18,950 nucleotides of DNA from Gammaproteobacteria bacterium (GTDB taxonomy: Bacteria > Gemmatimonadota > Gemmatimonadetes > Longimicrobiales > Gaopeijiaceae): the NCBI GenBank assembly GCA_009843625.1, contig VYDD01000252.1, forward strand, positions 1-18,950, given 5' to 3'. The number at the start of each line of letters is the position of its first letter. Position 1 is the first letter of the stretch. Below are positions 4,805 to 13,186 of this stretch, piece after piece. Position numbers and translations under genes: made by a program. The notes beneath the pieces were generated by a model. It had not been told where the DNA came from. It did not search any database and saw nothing but the letters and a program-made list of their open reading frames with translations.

Positions 4805-7624
4805 TCAGAGGTTCAGCCAGTAGTTCACCTTGATCAGGAAGATGTTGTCCGGGCGGATGCGCACCAGCTCGCCGGCGTCGTAGCGGAAGTCGAAGTCGCC
4901 GATGCCGTCGGACGCGAGCGGGTCCCAGGCGTCCCGCAGCGCGCGGTGGTAGCGGCGCTGCTGCCACACCAGGAAGAGCGTCGAGCCGGGGCTCCACTCC
5001 CAGCGCAGCACCGCGTTGCCGCGCAGGCTGCGCACGTTGAAGTCCTGGTCGCGGATGGTGATCTCTGAAGCCGCGCCGGAGCCGTCGGGATCGATCAGGA
5101 AGCCACCGTTGTCGAGCCGGTACATCGTGCCGGCGTCCTCGCCGTAGCGCAGGAAATCGAAGGTTCCCGGGGTCCGGAACTCCTTCAGGCCCCCGTAATC
5201 TCCGCTGGAGATGAGCGGCTGGGCGTACACCTGCAGCGTCAGTGTGGGCGAGAAGGTGACGTTCAGCCGGGTGTCGAGCGCCAGCGTGGTCTGATCGATG
5301 GGCGCGAAGATGTAGCGTCGGCCGAAGGTGGCGGTGGCCAGCGGGTCGGAGCGCGAGGTCACGTACTGGGCCTCGGCGTAGCTGCGTGTGAGCCTGGGAC
5401 CCAGACGCAGCTCCAGCTTCTCGCCCGACTTGTAGGTGACGTTCAGCGATCCGGTGTGGCTCCAGGATCCGGCTTCGTCGAAGGCCCAGTTGTAGCTGGC
5501 CCGTCCGCTCACGGGCTGCCGGGAATCGGAGGAGAGGTTCGCGTTGCCGGCATAGGACTGGGGTTCGCGGGCGAGGGGGCCGCCGCGGGTGAGGCGGTCG
5601 TTGTCGGTGGGCGCCCGGATGACGCCGCGGACCGAGCCGCCCCAGTAGTTCAGCCACTGCCAGTTCAGGTTGGCGTTGAACTCCGAGTGCAGGCGGTCGC
5701 CGGCCGTGTTCCACTTGCCGTCCGGGCCGCCGGAGACCGACCAGTTGCGCAGCCAGGTTCCGGGACGCGGCTGGCGCCAGGTGAGGTGGGTGTCGAGCAT
5801 GATGCGGTCGGCTTCGGTCTGGAAGCCGATGTCGTTGACCTCGTAGCCCGGGCTGATGCTCGCCATGGCGATGCGCGCCGTGAACGACCCCGACTGCTTG
5901 TTCACGTCGAACATGGCGTAGTGGCCGCCCAGCGAGGTGGCGTCGGGGTCCAGCACGCGGTTGTCGTCGGGGCGCTGGAAGTACCGGGCCGAGGAATGCT
6001 GGGTGCGCAGGATGGCCGCCTCGCTGCCCGAGACGAGGCTCTGCGAGAAGGCGCCGTTGATGCGCCAGGAGCGGTCCTCCCACTCGTGGATGAAGTCCAC
6101 CCCCGCGACGTACGCCGAGGAGTGCAGGCGGTCGCCCAGGATGCCGCCGGAGAGGTTGCGGTTGACGGCGGTGGCCATGGCGCCCAGCTGGGTGAGGCCG
6201 TCGCGGAGGTCGCGCCGGAGCCTTCCCGCCAGGTAGTTGGTGGCGGGTTCGAGTTCGGCTTCGCCCCGAACCCCGACGGCGTCGACGTAGGGGGCCATTT
6301 CGCGCCCGGTCACGGCCTCCAGCAGCCCGACCGACCAGCCGTCCCCCACCTTCCCGGTGACCTTGGCGGCCCCGACGATGGTGGTCGAGGTAGGTGCGTC
6401 CGAGAAGACCGCGTCCGACGCCATCGGCCCCTGCGGCCGGCGGCCGATGCGGCGCGAGTACATGACCGTCGGGGGGCGCCCGGTACTGCCCCCGGGTCCG
6501 CCGCGCGCGAACTGGAAGATCTCCCCGCCCTCCACGAAGAAGGGGCGCCGCTCGTCGAAGCGGGTCTCGAAGGCCGTGAGGTTTATGACCGCCGGGTCCA
6601 CCTCGACCTGGCCGAAGTCGGGGTTGACGGTGGCGTCGAGGGTGAGGTTCGAGCCCAGCCGGTACTTGAGGTCGGCGCCCGCCCGCCCGAAGTAGTCGGA
6701 GCCCGAGCGGAACGGATTGGTGAAAGTCACGTCGGCCGGGGCCGTCCGGCGAATGTACTCGGCGCTCAGCCCTGCGTAGGGCAGGATCTCGAGCCTGCGT
6801 CCGGAAGCGACGCCCGCGATTCCGCCGAGGTGCCCGAATCGTGCCACGCCGCCCGGTTCCAGCTTGGGCGTGAAGGAGAAGACGGCGCGCTCCTGGTTGC
6901 GGTTGATGGTGCGCTCGATCTGGAGTCCCCACAGCTGGTCGTCGGCCGTACTGAAGCGAAGCTGGCTGAAGGGGATGCGCATCTCCACGAACCAGCCTTG
7001 GTCCGTGACCGAGGTGGCGACGTCCCAGACGGGGTCCCAGGAGCCGTCTCCGCGGCCGTCCCCTCTGCCTCCCCCGAAGATGCCCGAGCCGCCGCTCAGG
7101 ACTTCGTCGCGCTTCATCCCCGAGGGGTTGGTGGAGAAGCGATACGCGGTGCGGTGATCATGGTAGCTGTCCACGGTCACCGTGAAGAAGTCCGAGTCGG
7201 GCACCCCGGCGTCCCGGCGGGCCAGCCGGGTGGTGACCGGGGCCGAGTCCAGTAGCCGCGCGCCCACATAGAGCGCGTCGTCGTCGTACAGGAATCGGAC
7301 TTCGGTGTGCTCGCTGACCGGGAAGCCCTCGTCCGGGTCCATCTGGGTGAACTCCGTCACCGGAGCGGCGTCGTTCCACGGCGCCTCCTCCAGCCGGCCG
7401 TCGATCCGGATATCGGTGGGCGTTCGGAGGGCGCGCGCCTCCGGGGCTTCCGCGTGGGGCACGACCGCAAACGCGGGGACGCCGCCGCCGTCGTTCTGCT
7501 GCGCGGCCAGAGACGCGGGGATGAGGAGCAACGGGAGGGAGGCGACCAGCAGGAGCACAGCCATCGACCCGGCCGGACGCACTGCACCCGGCGGGCGCAG
7601 ACCCGTCCGGCTCGAGCGGTTCAC
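4805..7624 (-). CDS. DUF5916 / CBM9-like outer-membrane protein (large paralogue)
   Basis: The 939-residue product starts with an arginine-rich segment and a hydrophobic signal core (MAVLLLVASLPLLLIPASLA) ending at AAQQ, so it is exported. About residues 65-260 form a carbohydrate-binding-module-9-like beta-sandwich (IRIDGRLEEAPWNDAAPV, VRFLYDDDALYVGARLLD, WFVEMRIPFSQLRF). The rest is the DUF5916 region, with NLTLDATVNPDFGQVEVDP and RRPFFVEGGEIF followed by alternating-residue strands typical of an outer-membrane beta barrel. The last residues, KVNYWLNL, resemble a barrel C-terminal signal. Family function is not established; a role in surface binding or uptake is only inferred. The GTG at 7624 overlaps the stop of the upstream gene as GTGA; GTG 7627 and ATG 7564 are alternatives, but the last would leave the signal peptide without its positive N-terminus. 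A paralogue lies at 15876-18158. Confidence 0.85.
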   Translation of the reverse strand: MNRSSRTGLRPPGAVRPAGSMAVLLLVASLPLLLIPASLAAQQNDGGGVPAFAVVPHAEAPEARALRTPTDIRIDGRLEEAPWNDAAPVTEFTQMDPDEGFPVSEHTEVRFLYDDDALYVGARLLDSAPVTTRLARRDAGVPDSDFFTVTVDSYHDHRTAYRFSTNPSGMKRDEVLSGGSGIFGGGRGDGRGDGSWDPVWDVATSVTDQGWFVEMRIPFSQLRFSTADDQLWGLQIERTINRNQERAVFSFTPKLEPGGVARFGHLGGIAGVASGRRLEILPYAGLSAEYIRRTAPADVTFTNPFRSGSDYFGRAGADLKYRLGSNLTLDATVNPDFGQVEVDPAVINLTAFETRFDERRPFFVEGGEIFQFARGGPGGSTGRPPTVMYSRRIGRRPQGPMASDAVFSDAPTSTTIVGAAKVTGKVGDGWSVGLLEAVTGREMAPYVDAVGVRGEAELEPATNYLAGRLRRDLRDGLTQLGAMATAVNRNLSGGILGDRLHSSAYVAGVDFIHEWEDRSWRINGAFSQSLVSGSEAAILRTQHSSARYFQRPDDNRVLDPDATSLGGHYAMFDVNKQSGSFTARIAMASISPGYEVNDIGFQTEADRIMLDTHLTWRQPRPGTWLRNWSVSGGPDGKWNTAGDRLHSEFNANLNWQWLNYWGGSVRGVIRAPTDNDRLTRGGPLAREPQSYAGNANLSSDSRQPVSGRASYNWAFDEAGSWSHTGSLNVTYKSGEKLELRLGPRLTRSYAEAQYVTSRSDPLATATFGRRYIFAPIDQTTLALDTRLNVTFSPTLTLQVYAQPLISSGDYGGLKEFRTPGTFDFLRYGEDAGTMYRLDNGGFLIDPDGSGAASEITIRDQDFNVRSLRGNAVLRWEWSPGSTLFLVWQQRRYHRALRDAWDPLASDGIGDFDFRYDAGELVRIRPDNIFLIKVNYWLNL

Positions 7625-9216
7625 CACCTGTGCGGGCGCCTCGGCCCTGCCCGACGCCGCGGCTTCACCTGACGTCCCGGGGGGGAGGGAGTCTCGATGC
7701 CGGCGAGCTCGAGGTCGTCCAGGTAGCGCACCGAGTCGGGGGCGGACACGGACTTGCGCAGCTCGCGGTCGAAGTTGGCCATTGCCCTGGCCGACTCCTC
7801 CTCAGGGGTGTCCGCGCTCGAATAGACCACGCGTCCGACCGAACGCTTGTCGAGGCGGAGGGCGGACCGCACCTCTTCTCCTCCAAGGAGGGCCGAGCGA
7901 ATCGAGGGGAAGCGGTAGATGATCTGGCCGGAGTCGGCGGGCTCCACCTCGGCGTCGAACTCGGCGGCGATGCCCTGGAGCTGTTTGCGCACATCGGCCG
8001 CACCGATGTTCGGGTCGACCAGCGCGATGCGCACATCGTCCGTGGCGCGCTCCGCCGAGAGCGCAGCTCCGCCCCCGAGGCTCTGCCGGAAGACCATCCC
8101 CAGCAGCACCTTGCGCACGTTGCGCAGGCGTCGGCGGGCGTTCTCGACCCGGTGCCCCACCCATCTGCCGAGCGGCACCGAGAAGAAGAGCGTGCTGAAG
8201 ACCGCGGGCACCCAGATCAGGCCGATCTCGGCCCCCAGTCCCGCCAGACCCAGCGGGGGAAAGATCAGTACGGGTGCGGAGAGAGCCGCGAGCAGGTTGA
8301 ACCCGTTCAGAGAACCGATGAGCACGTTGGTTCCGGTCTTGTTGCCGGTGAACTCGGCCGCCTTCTCCAGGCGCTGCCATGCGGGCGCGGGTTCGCGCGC
8401 TCTGACCTTGCCGTGGGCGCTCACGAGCAGTTCGCCGAAGCTGTAGACCAGTTCGCCGCCCCGGGAGACGTGCACATCACCCGCGTAAGCTCCCATCAGC
8501 CGCCCCATCTCCTCCTCCGCCTCCGGGACCGTTAGCCCGCTGTGGCGTACGAGTTCGGGCACGGTGAGCGTTCCCTTGCGCGCCCGGATGAGGCGGATGA
8601 TGCCGCGGTCGCGGTCGCGCAGGCTGGGGCGCGGCCGGTCGGGGCCGAAGACGAAGGCGAACACCTTCTTGTAGAAGGGCACCTTCCTGCCGCTGCGGCG
8701 CTCGAAGCGGTTGCCGTAATACGGATGGCCGAGGCGCCAGTCCGGGGCCCAGATCCAGAACAGGAAGGGGAAGTTGAAGCCTCCGCCGCGCCGTCCGCCG
8801 CCCAGGATGGAGCCGCCGTTGCGGTCGTTCCCCCTGGAAGCGGCGATCAGGGCCGCGATCAGCAGGGTCACGAAGACGACGAAATAGACCACCAGCATGA
8901 CCACGATCCAGATCTTGAAGGCGGTCTTGAGCACGCGCGCCGCGGCCGTCCGGAAGCGAATCCAGAAGGGCGTGTGGTCGCGTCGCAGCAGGCGGCGCTG
9001 GAAGGCGTACACGATATCGCCCTCTTCCCCGACCTCCACATGCCCCTGGTAGGTTTCCAGCAGCCCCTTGAGGCCGGACTCGGCGTCCGCCTGGGCGAGT
9101 CCGGTGGCGGCCATGACGTCACCGACGGTGGCACGGCCGCCCAGGCCGCGGAGGGCGCGGCGAAGTGGGTCGGCGATCGGGGTGTCGAGACCGGTGGCCG
9201 GAAGTGCGGTCGCCAT
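7621..9216 (-). CDS. membrane protein with three winged-helix-like repeats
   Basis: I do not recognise this 531-residue protein as a named family. It contains three related segments: residues 27-72 (ATVGDVMAATGLAQADAESG ending in DIVYAF), 214-260 (LTVPELVRHSGLTVPEAEEE ending in ELVYSF) and about 395-437 (IGAADVRKQL ending in QIIYRF). Each has a helix-turn-helix-like start and a beta-hairpin-like end, resembling small winged-helix domains. Hydrophobic segments lie at about 101-126, 303-322 and 325-348. Between the first two repeats is a glycine-rich, aromatic stretch (136-160). A basic tail closes the protein. ATG 9216 is chosen; an earlier TTG at 9279 would extend it by 21 residues but coincides with a TTGACA box. 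The stop overlaps the start of the DUF5916 gene, so the two are probably made together. Membrane-tethered DNA binding or signalling is possible but unproven. Confidence 0.7.
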   Translation of the reverse strand: MATALPATGLDTPIADPLRRALRGLGGRATVGDVMAATGLAQADAESGLKGLLETYQGHVEVGEEGDIVYAFQRRLLRRDHTPFWIRFRTAAARVLKTAFKIWIVVMLVVYFVVFVTLLIAALIAASRGNDRNGGSILGGGRRGGGFNFPFLFWIWAPDWRLGHPYYGNRFERRSGRKVPFYKKVFAFVFGPDRPRPSLRDRDRGIIRLIRARKGTLTVPELVRHSGLTVPEAEEEMGRLMGAYAGDVHVSRGGELVYSFGELLVSAHGKVRAREPAPAWQRLEKAAEFTGNKTGTNVLIGSLNGFNLLAALSAPVLIFPPLGLAGLGAEIGLIWVPAVFSTLFFSVPLGRWVGHRVENARRRLRNVRKVLLGMVFRQSLGGGAALSAERATDDVRIALVDPNIGAADVRKQLQGIAAEFDAEVEPADSGQIIYRFPSIRSALLGGEEVRSALRLDKRSVGRVVYSSADTPEEESARAMANFDRELRKSVSAPDSVRYLDDLELAGIETPSPPGRQVKPRRRAGPRRPHRW

Positions 9217-9250
9217 CGTGTCGCGTCCGGGGTTTCGGGGGTCGTGGATC

Positions 9251-9300
9251 GCGGTACCAGCGCGCGCGATTCTTGTCAACGGGGCTACGTACTCTAATCT
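9251..9300. promoter_or_regulatory. candidate divergent promoters sharing a -35 site
   Basis: The 161-bp gap between the minus-strand winged-helix protein and the plus-strand lipoprotein contains TTGTCAA at 9273-9279. Read on the minus strand it gives TTGACA (9279-9274), with TACCGC 17 bases later as a weak -10. Read on the plus strand it gives TTGTCA (9273-9278), with TAATCT at 9295-9300 after 16 bases. TCTAAT at 9293-9298 is the better -10 match but sits closer. Both genes need a promoter here because they diverge; the exact boxes are tentative. I see no other structure in 9301-9377. Confidence 0.35.
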
Positions 9301-9377
9301 ATTCCGTGTTTCGCCACAGGCGAACGCCGCGCGGCGATGCAGGGTACCCGGCCGGGGCGGTGGGTCGGGCGACAGGC

Positions 9378-11570
9378 ATGACGGGAACGAAACGCAAGGA
9401 AGGGTTGGACGGGATGCTCGATGGACTGTGGTGCTTCGGGTCGGCCTGGCGCTCAGGTCGCAGAGGATTCCTGATCTGCGCGGTCACCCTGGGCAGCGGT
9501 CTGGTCGCCGGGTGCGGCGACGGGGGGGATGCGGGGGAGGTCCGGCTGCTCCCCGGGAGCGAGGAGATCCTGCACCGCGTCCTCGAGGCCGAGGACTCCC
9601 GTTCGCGCGACCCCGCCGCGCACTTCACGTTCCTCGAGGGAATCTCCTGGCCCGACCCGGAGGTGCAGCGGATCGCCGTGCGCGCGCTGGGGCGCCAGGA
9701 GAATCCTGCGGTTCTGGTGGACATCGGGTCCATGCTGGAGAGTTCCTACGCCGACATCAGGGTCGAGGCCATCAACGCCAGCGCGCAGGCCGTTGCCGGC
9801 AGCGACCCCCGCCGGGCGATGGCGGCGCTGATCAACTACCTGCCCCGCGAGAGGGATCCCGAGGTGCGCGGCGCGGTCCTGGAGGCGATGGGCCGGCTCT
9901 CGTACCGGGATGCCGATGAGGTGCGGCAGGCCTACGACCTGCTGCTCGAGAATCTGGTCGCGGGACTCACGGGAGGCGGGGCCGTAACCCTGCGGTCGGT
10001 GCCCCACCCCGTAGTTCTAGGCGGGACTCGCGCGCTGGAAAACCTGGTTCGCACGCAGTCGCAGTTCACGCCTCCCCCGTTCGTGTTGGCGGCACTCGCG
10101 GAGTTGGCCGGCTACCGCGGGGCGGACGGCGAGGAGGGCGCGCAGGTGCGGCGGCTCGCCCTGGCGGGACTGGTGAGCGCGGGAAGACCCTCCGAAGACG
10201 TGATCGCGGCCGCGCTGGCGGACGAGGACGCGCAGGTGCGACGCCTCGCCGTGCTCGCCATCGGGGAAGGCGCGCTTGATGAGGTGCGGGCACCGCTCGC
10301 GCGGGCGCTCGCCGACACGAGTCACCTGGTTCGGGTGGAGGCCGTGCGAGCCCTGAGCGAGCGGGTGGACGGCAGCCAGGCGTGCGTGGAGCTGGTGGCG
10401 TTGCTGCAGGACCCGAGCGCGCACGTGGCCCTGGAGGCTATCGACCGCCTCGCCGGTTGTCCGCCGGAGACCGCTCTGGCGCCGCTCGACGCACTGGCGC
10501 AGCGGGCCGATTCCGTGTCGGGCGGCGACTGGCACCGGGCGGCGCGCGGCCTGGTGGCGCTGGCCGCGGTCTCGTCCTTCACGGCCGCCCGCCGGCTGCC
10601 CGCATTCTCCGCTCATCCGGTCTGGCAGATGCGCATGTACGCCGCGCGCGCCGCGGCCCGCCTGGAACTCGTGCCCGCGCTCCTGGCGCTGGCCGGCGAC
10701 GAGCACTGGAACGTGCGTGAGGCGGCCATCGCCGGGCTCGCGCCGCTGGTGGGCAACGACGCCGACTCGGTCTACCTCGACGCCCTGGGCGCGGACGATC
10801 CGCAACTGGTGCTGACGGCGGCCCGATCGCTCGCCGGAAGCCCGCATCCGGACGTGCTTCCGGCCGCCATCGCTGCGCTCGAGCGCATGAGCGCCGATCG
10901 CAGGGAGACCCACCGGGACGTGCGCCTGGAACTCCTGCAGAGGATACGCGAACTGGGTTCCCTGGACGACCTCGATCGCGTACAGCCCTACATGGAGGAC
11001 TACGATCCGGTGGTTGCCCTGGTCGCCGAATACCTCCGCAACGAGTGGACCGGAAGCGACCTTCGCTGGGCTCGTCCCTCGCCGCCGGAGCGGGCGCCGA
11101 TGCCCACCTTCGAGGAGATGCGCGAGATGGCCGCTTCCCGGGCCGTGATCCGCATCGCCGGGGGCGGCGAGATCGTCCTCGAGCTGCTCCCGTTCGAGTC
11201 GCCCGCCAACACGGCGCGCTTCGTCCGTCTGGCGCGCGAAGGATACCTCGACGGTCTCACCTTCCATCGGGTGGTTCCCAACTTCGTCATCCAGGGGGGC
11301 AGCCCGGGGGCGAACGAGTACCACGGGGACGGGCCCTATACGCGCGACGAACTGACCATGCGCTCGCACGTGCGCGGCACCGTCGGCATCTCGACCCGGG
11401 GGCGCGACACCGGCGACGGCCAGATCTTCGTGAATCTGGTGGACAACCCCCGCCTCGACCACAACTACACCATCATCGCCAGGGTGGTGGAAGGGATGGA
11501 GGTGGTCGACGGCGTCCTCGAAGGGGCCGTCATGGAAGAGGTAAGCGTTCTGGAACCGGCGCCCGAGTAG
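9378..11570 (+). CDS. lipoprotein with HEAT repeats and C-terminal cyclophilin domain
   Basis: The 730-residue product has a lipoprotein signal: basic RSGRRG, hydrophobic FLICAVTLGSG, then the lipobox LVAGC with Cys46. It should be lipid-anchored on the periplasmic side. Residues from about 65 to 560 are alpha-helical HEAT-like repeats of about 31 residues, clearest in AQVRRLALAGLVSAGR and AQVRRLAVLAIGEGAL. Residues 589 to about 725 are a cyclophilin-type peptidyl-prolyl isomerase: VLELLPFESPANTARFVRLA, FHRVVPNFVIQGG (catalytic Arg631), GTVGISTRGRDTGDGQIFVN and IIARVVEGMEVVDG. The repeats probably hold client proteins while the isomerase turns prolines during envelope or outer-membrane protein folding; that combined role is inferred. 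ATG 9378 is used; ATG 9414, after AAGGAAGGG, would also keep the signal peptide. The next gene starts 47 bp on without a visible terminator. Confidence 0.87.
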   Translation: MTGTKRKEGLDGMLDGLWCFGSAWRSGRRGFLICAVTLGSGLVAGCGDGGDAGEVRLLPGSEEILHRVLEAEDSRSRDPAAHFTFLEGISWPDPEVQRIAVRALGRQENPAVLVDIGSMLESSYADIRVEAINASAQAVAGSDPRRAMAALINYLPRERDPEVRGAVLEAMGRLSYRDADEVRQAYDLLLENLVAGLTGGGAVTLRSVPHPVVLGGTRALENLVRTQSQFTPPPFVLAALAELAGYRGADGEEGAQVRRLALAGLVSAGRPSEDVIAAALADEDAQVRRLAVLAIGEGALDEVRAPLARALADTSHLVRVEAVRALSERVDGSQACVELVALLQDPSAHVALEAIDRLAGCPPETALAPLDALAQRADSVSGGDWHRAARGLVALAAVSSFTAARRLPAFSAHPVWQMRMYAARAAARLELVPALLALAGDEHWNVREAAIAGLAPLVGNDADSVYLDALGADDPQLVLTAARSLAGSPHPDVLPAAIAALERMSADRRETHRDVRLELLQRIRELGSLDDLDRVQPYMEDYDPVVALVAEYLRNEWTGSDLRWARPSPPERAPMPTFEEMREMAASRAVIRIAGGGEIVLELLPFESPANTARFVRLAREGYLDGLTFHRVVPNFVIQGGSPGANEYHGDGPYTRDELTMRSHVRGTVGISTRGRDTGDGQIFVNLVDNPRLDHNYTIIARVVEGMEVVDGVLEGAVMEEVSVLEPAPE

Positions 11571-11617
11571 GCTCCCGTCACCCGACCCCATCCCCGCGCA
11601 CCCGCGAGACCAGCGTC

Positions 11618-12595
11618 ATGTCCCAGCGAAACATCCTCTACCTGTCGCGTGCCCACGTCGAGCAAGCCGGGGTTTCCATGGCGGAGATCATCGACGCCCT
11701 CGAGTTCATGTTCCGGGAGAAGGCGGCGGGCCGGGTGGAAATGCCGCCCAAGCCGGGCATCCATCCGCGGCCGGACTCCTTCCTGCACGCGATGCCGGCC
11801 TACGTCGAGCGTCAGAATGCCGCAGGGATCAAGTGGATCTCGGCCTATCCGGACAACCCGGCGCACGGACTGCCCTACATCACCGGGCTGATCACGCTGA
11901 ACGACCCGGAGACGGGGCTGCCGCTCGCGGTGATGGACGCGACCTGGATCACGGCCATGCGCACGGGGGCCGCGTCGGCGCTGGCGGGCAAATACCTCGC
12001 CCGTCCCGATGCGGCGAGCGTCGGCATCGTCGCCTGCGGCGTACAGGGGCGCAGCAACCTCGAGGCCCTGTGCACCCTGTTCCCCGTGGAGCGGGTGCAC
12101 GCGTACGACATGGACCAGGCCGTGATGCACGCTTATGCCGAAGAGATGCGCGAGCGCATGGGCGTCGAGGTGCGGCCGGTGGGAACCGTTGCGGAGGCGG
12201 TACGGGGGATGGACATCGTCATCACCAGCGGCCCCATCCTGCTCGATCCCGACCCCGCCATCCCGCCCGGATGGCTTTCGCCCGGCGCCTTCGCCTGCCC
12301 GCTGGACTTCGACTCCTACTGGCAGGCGGACGCGTTTCGCGAGGCGGATCTGCTGACCACCGACGACAGCGCGCAGTTTGCCTACTACCAGAGCGGGAGC
12401 GGCTATTTCCGCGACACGCCGGCGCCCCACGCCGAGCTGAGCGACGTTGTCGCGGGCAGGGCCGCCGGACGGCGGACGGAGGGCGATCGCATCATCGCCA
12501 TCCATCTGGGGCTGGCGCTCGAGGACATGGCCACGGCGAGACTCGTCTACGACCGGGCGCGCGCCGCCGGGATCGGCGTCGAGCTGGAGACCTAG
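11618..12595 (+). CDS. ornithine cyclodeaminase / mu-crystallin family protein
   Basis: The 325-residue product has the normal length and motif order of this NAD(P)-dependent family. GIKWISAYPDN (Lys72) and TWITAMRTGAASALAGKYLA (Arg115) match the substrate-carboxylate-binding residues. GIVACGVQGRSNLEAL (136-151) is the start of the Rossmann dinucleotide-binding fold, with Cys140 where many members have Gly or Ala. Family enzymes convert ornithine to proline, or reduce or oxidise imino and amino acids such as alanine and ketimines. The GDCPGKTEL active-site motif typical of true ornithine cyclodeaminases is replaced by FACPLDFDSYW (about 225-235), so the substrate should be left open. ATG 11618 is the only sensible start at the beginning of homology, with a weak Shine-Dalgarno. 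The stop at 12593-12595 is followed immediately by the start of the next gene. Confidence 0.85.
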   Translation: MSQRNILYLSRAHVEQAGVSMAEIIDALEFMFREKAAGRVEMPPKPGIHPRPDSFLHAMPAYVERQNAAGIKWISAYPDNPAHGLPYITGLITLNDPETGLPLAVMDATWITAMRTGAASALAGKYLARPDAASVGIVACGVQGRSNLEALCTLFPVERVHAYDMDQAVMHAYAEEMRERMGVEVRPVGTVAEAVRGMDIVITSGPILLDPDPAIPPGWLSPGAFACPLDFDSYWQADAFREADLLTTDDSAQFAYYQSGSGYFRDTPAPHAELSDVVAGRAAGRRTEGDRIIAIHLGLALEDMATARLVYDRARAAGIGVELET

Positions 12596-13159
12596 GTGCC
12601 TGAACGGGGCAGGACCGAGATCCGCCGGCGGGACCGGGCCATGGACGACGCCTGGACCCGGGACTTCATCCGGCAGGCACGCGTCGGGGTGCTGGCCATG
12701 ACCCGCGGCGAGCAGCCTCTCGTGAACAGCAACCTGTTCGTGTACGATCCCGCCCGCCACGCCGTCTACATCCACACCGCGCGCAAGGGGCTGACCCGCG
12801 ACACCCTGTCCCGTTCCGTGCCGGTGTGTTTTTCGGCCTTCGAGATGGGGCGTCTGCTGCCGGCGGACGAGGCGCTGGAGTTCAGCGTCGAATTCGCCAG
12901 CGTCACGGCGTTCGGGACCGGGAGCGTGGTGGAGGATGCCGTGGAGGCGCGCGAGGCGCTGCAGATGCTCCTCGACAAGTACGCGCCCGAGCTGCGGCCC
13001 GGCCGCGACTACCGCGCAATCACGGAGGGCGAGTTGAAGCGCACCGCCGTGTACCGCATCGACATCGAGGACTGGACGGGGAAGCTCAAGCTGGTGGAGG
13101 ACGGGTTTCCCGGCGCCTTCCGCGTGCCTCCGCCCGAAATCTTCCCTCGGGCCCGCTGA
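12596..13159 (+). CDS. PPOX-class flavin split-barrel protein (NimA-like)
   Basis: The 187-residue product belongs to the pyridoxamine-5'-phosphate-oxidase-like split-barrel fold. Features include VGVLAMTRGEQPLVNSNLFV (about 30-49), the beta strand YIHTARKGLTRDTLS, VCFSAFEMGRLLPADEA and VEFASVTAFGTGSVVED, ending with TAVYRIDIEDWTGK. These match the NimA/5-nitroimidazole-reductase-like group, whose members bind FMN, F420 or haem. Which cofactor is used here cannot be told. The GTG at 12596 begins on the base after the TAG of the cyclodeaminase-like gene, so no nucleotide separates them and translation is probably coupled. ATG 12641 (MDDAWTRD) is an alternative start, since homology begins near there. 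The pairing with an amino-acid dehydrogenase-type enzyme suggests a shared small-molecule pathway; this is inference. It converges on apt. Confidence 0.82.
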   Translation: MPERGRTEIRRRDRAMDDAWTRDFIRQARVGVLAMTRGEQPLVNSNLFVYDPARHAVYIHTARKGLTRDTLSRSVPVCFSAFEMGRLLPADEALEFSVEFASVTAFGTGSVVEDAVEAREALQMLLDKYAPELRPGRDYRAITEGELKRTAVYRIDIEDWTGKLKLVEDGFPGAFRVPPPEIFPRAR

Positions 13160-13186
13160 GTTGGAGCCTTAAGAGGGACGGCTCAG
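13156..13186. terminator. possible hairpin between convergent genes
   Basis: The 23 bases between the convergent NimA-like and apt genes, with their flanks, can fold in two overlapping ways. GAGCC (13164-13168) pairs with GGCTC (13180-13184), and CTGAG (13156-13160) pairs with CTCAG (13182-13186). No T-tract follows on either strand, so it is not a classical intrinsic terminator. It overlaps the stop codons of both genes. Confidence 0.3.

Noticed and set aside
5456..7255. A 599-codon open frame on the plus strand opposite the first DUF5916 gene
   Set aside because: Its composition is dominated by Gly, Val, Ala and Arg, with no motif; the minus strand carries clear family signatures.
9217..9279. 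A TTG start extending the winged-helix membrane protein by 21 residues
   Set aside because: TTG is part of a TTGACA -35-like box and there is no Shine-Dalgarno; ATG 9216 is more likely.
10017..11591. A 524-codon minus-strand frame opposite the HEAT-cyclophilin gene
   Set aside because: The plus strand has a lipobox, HEAT repeats and a cyclophilin active site; the minus frame shows nothing recognisable.
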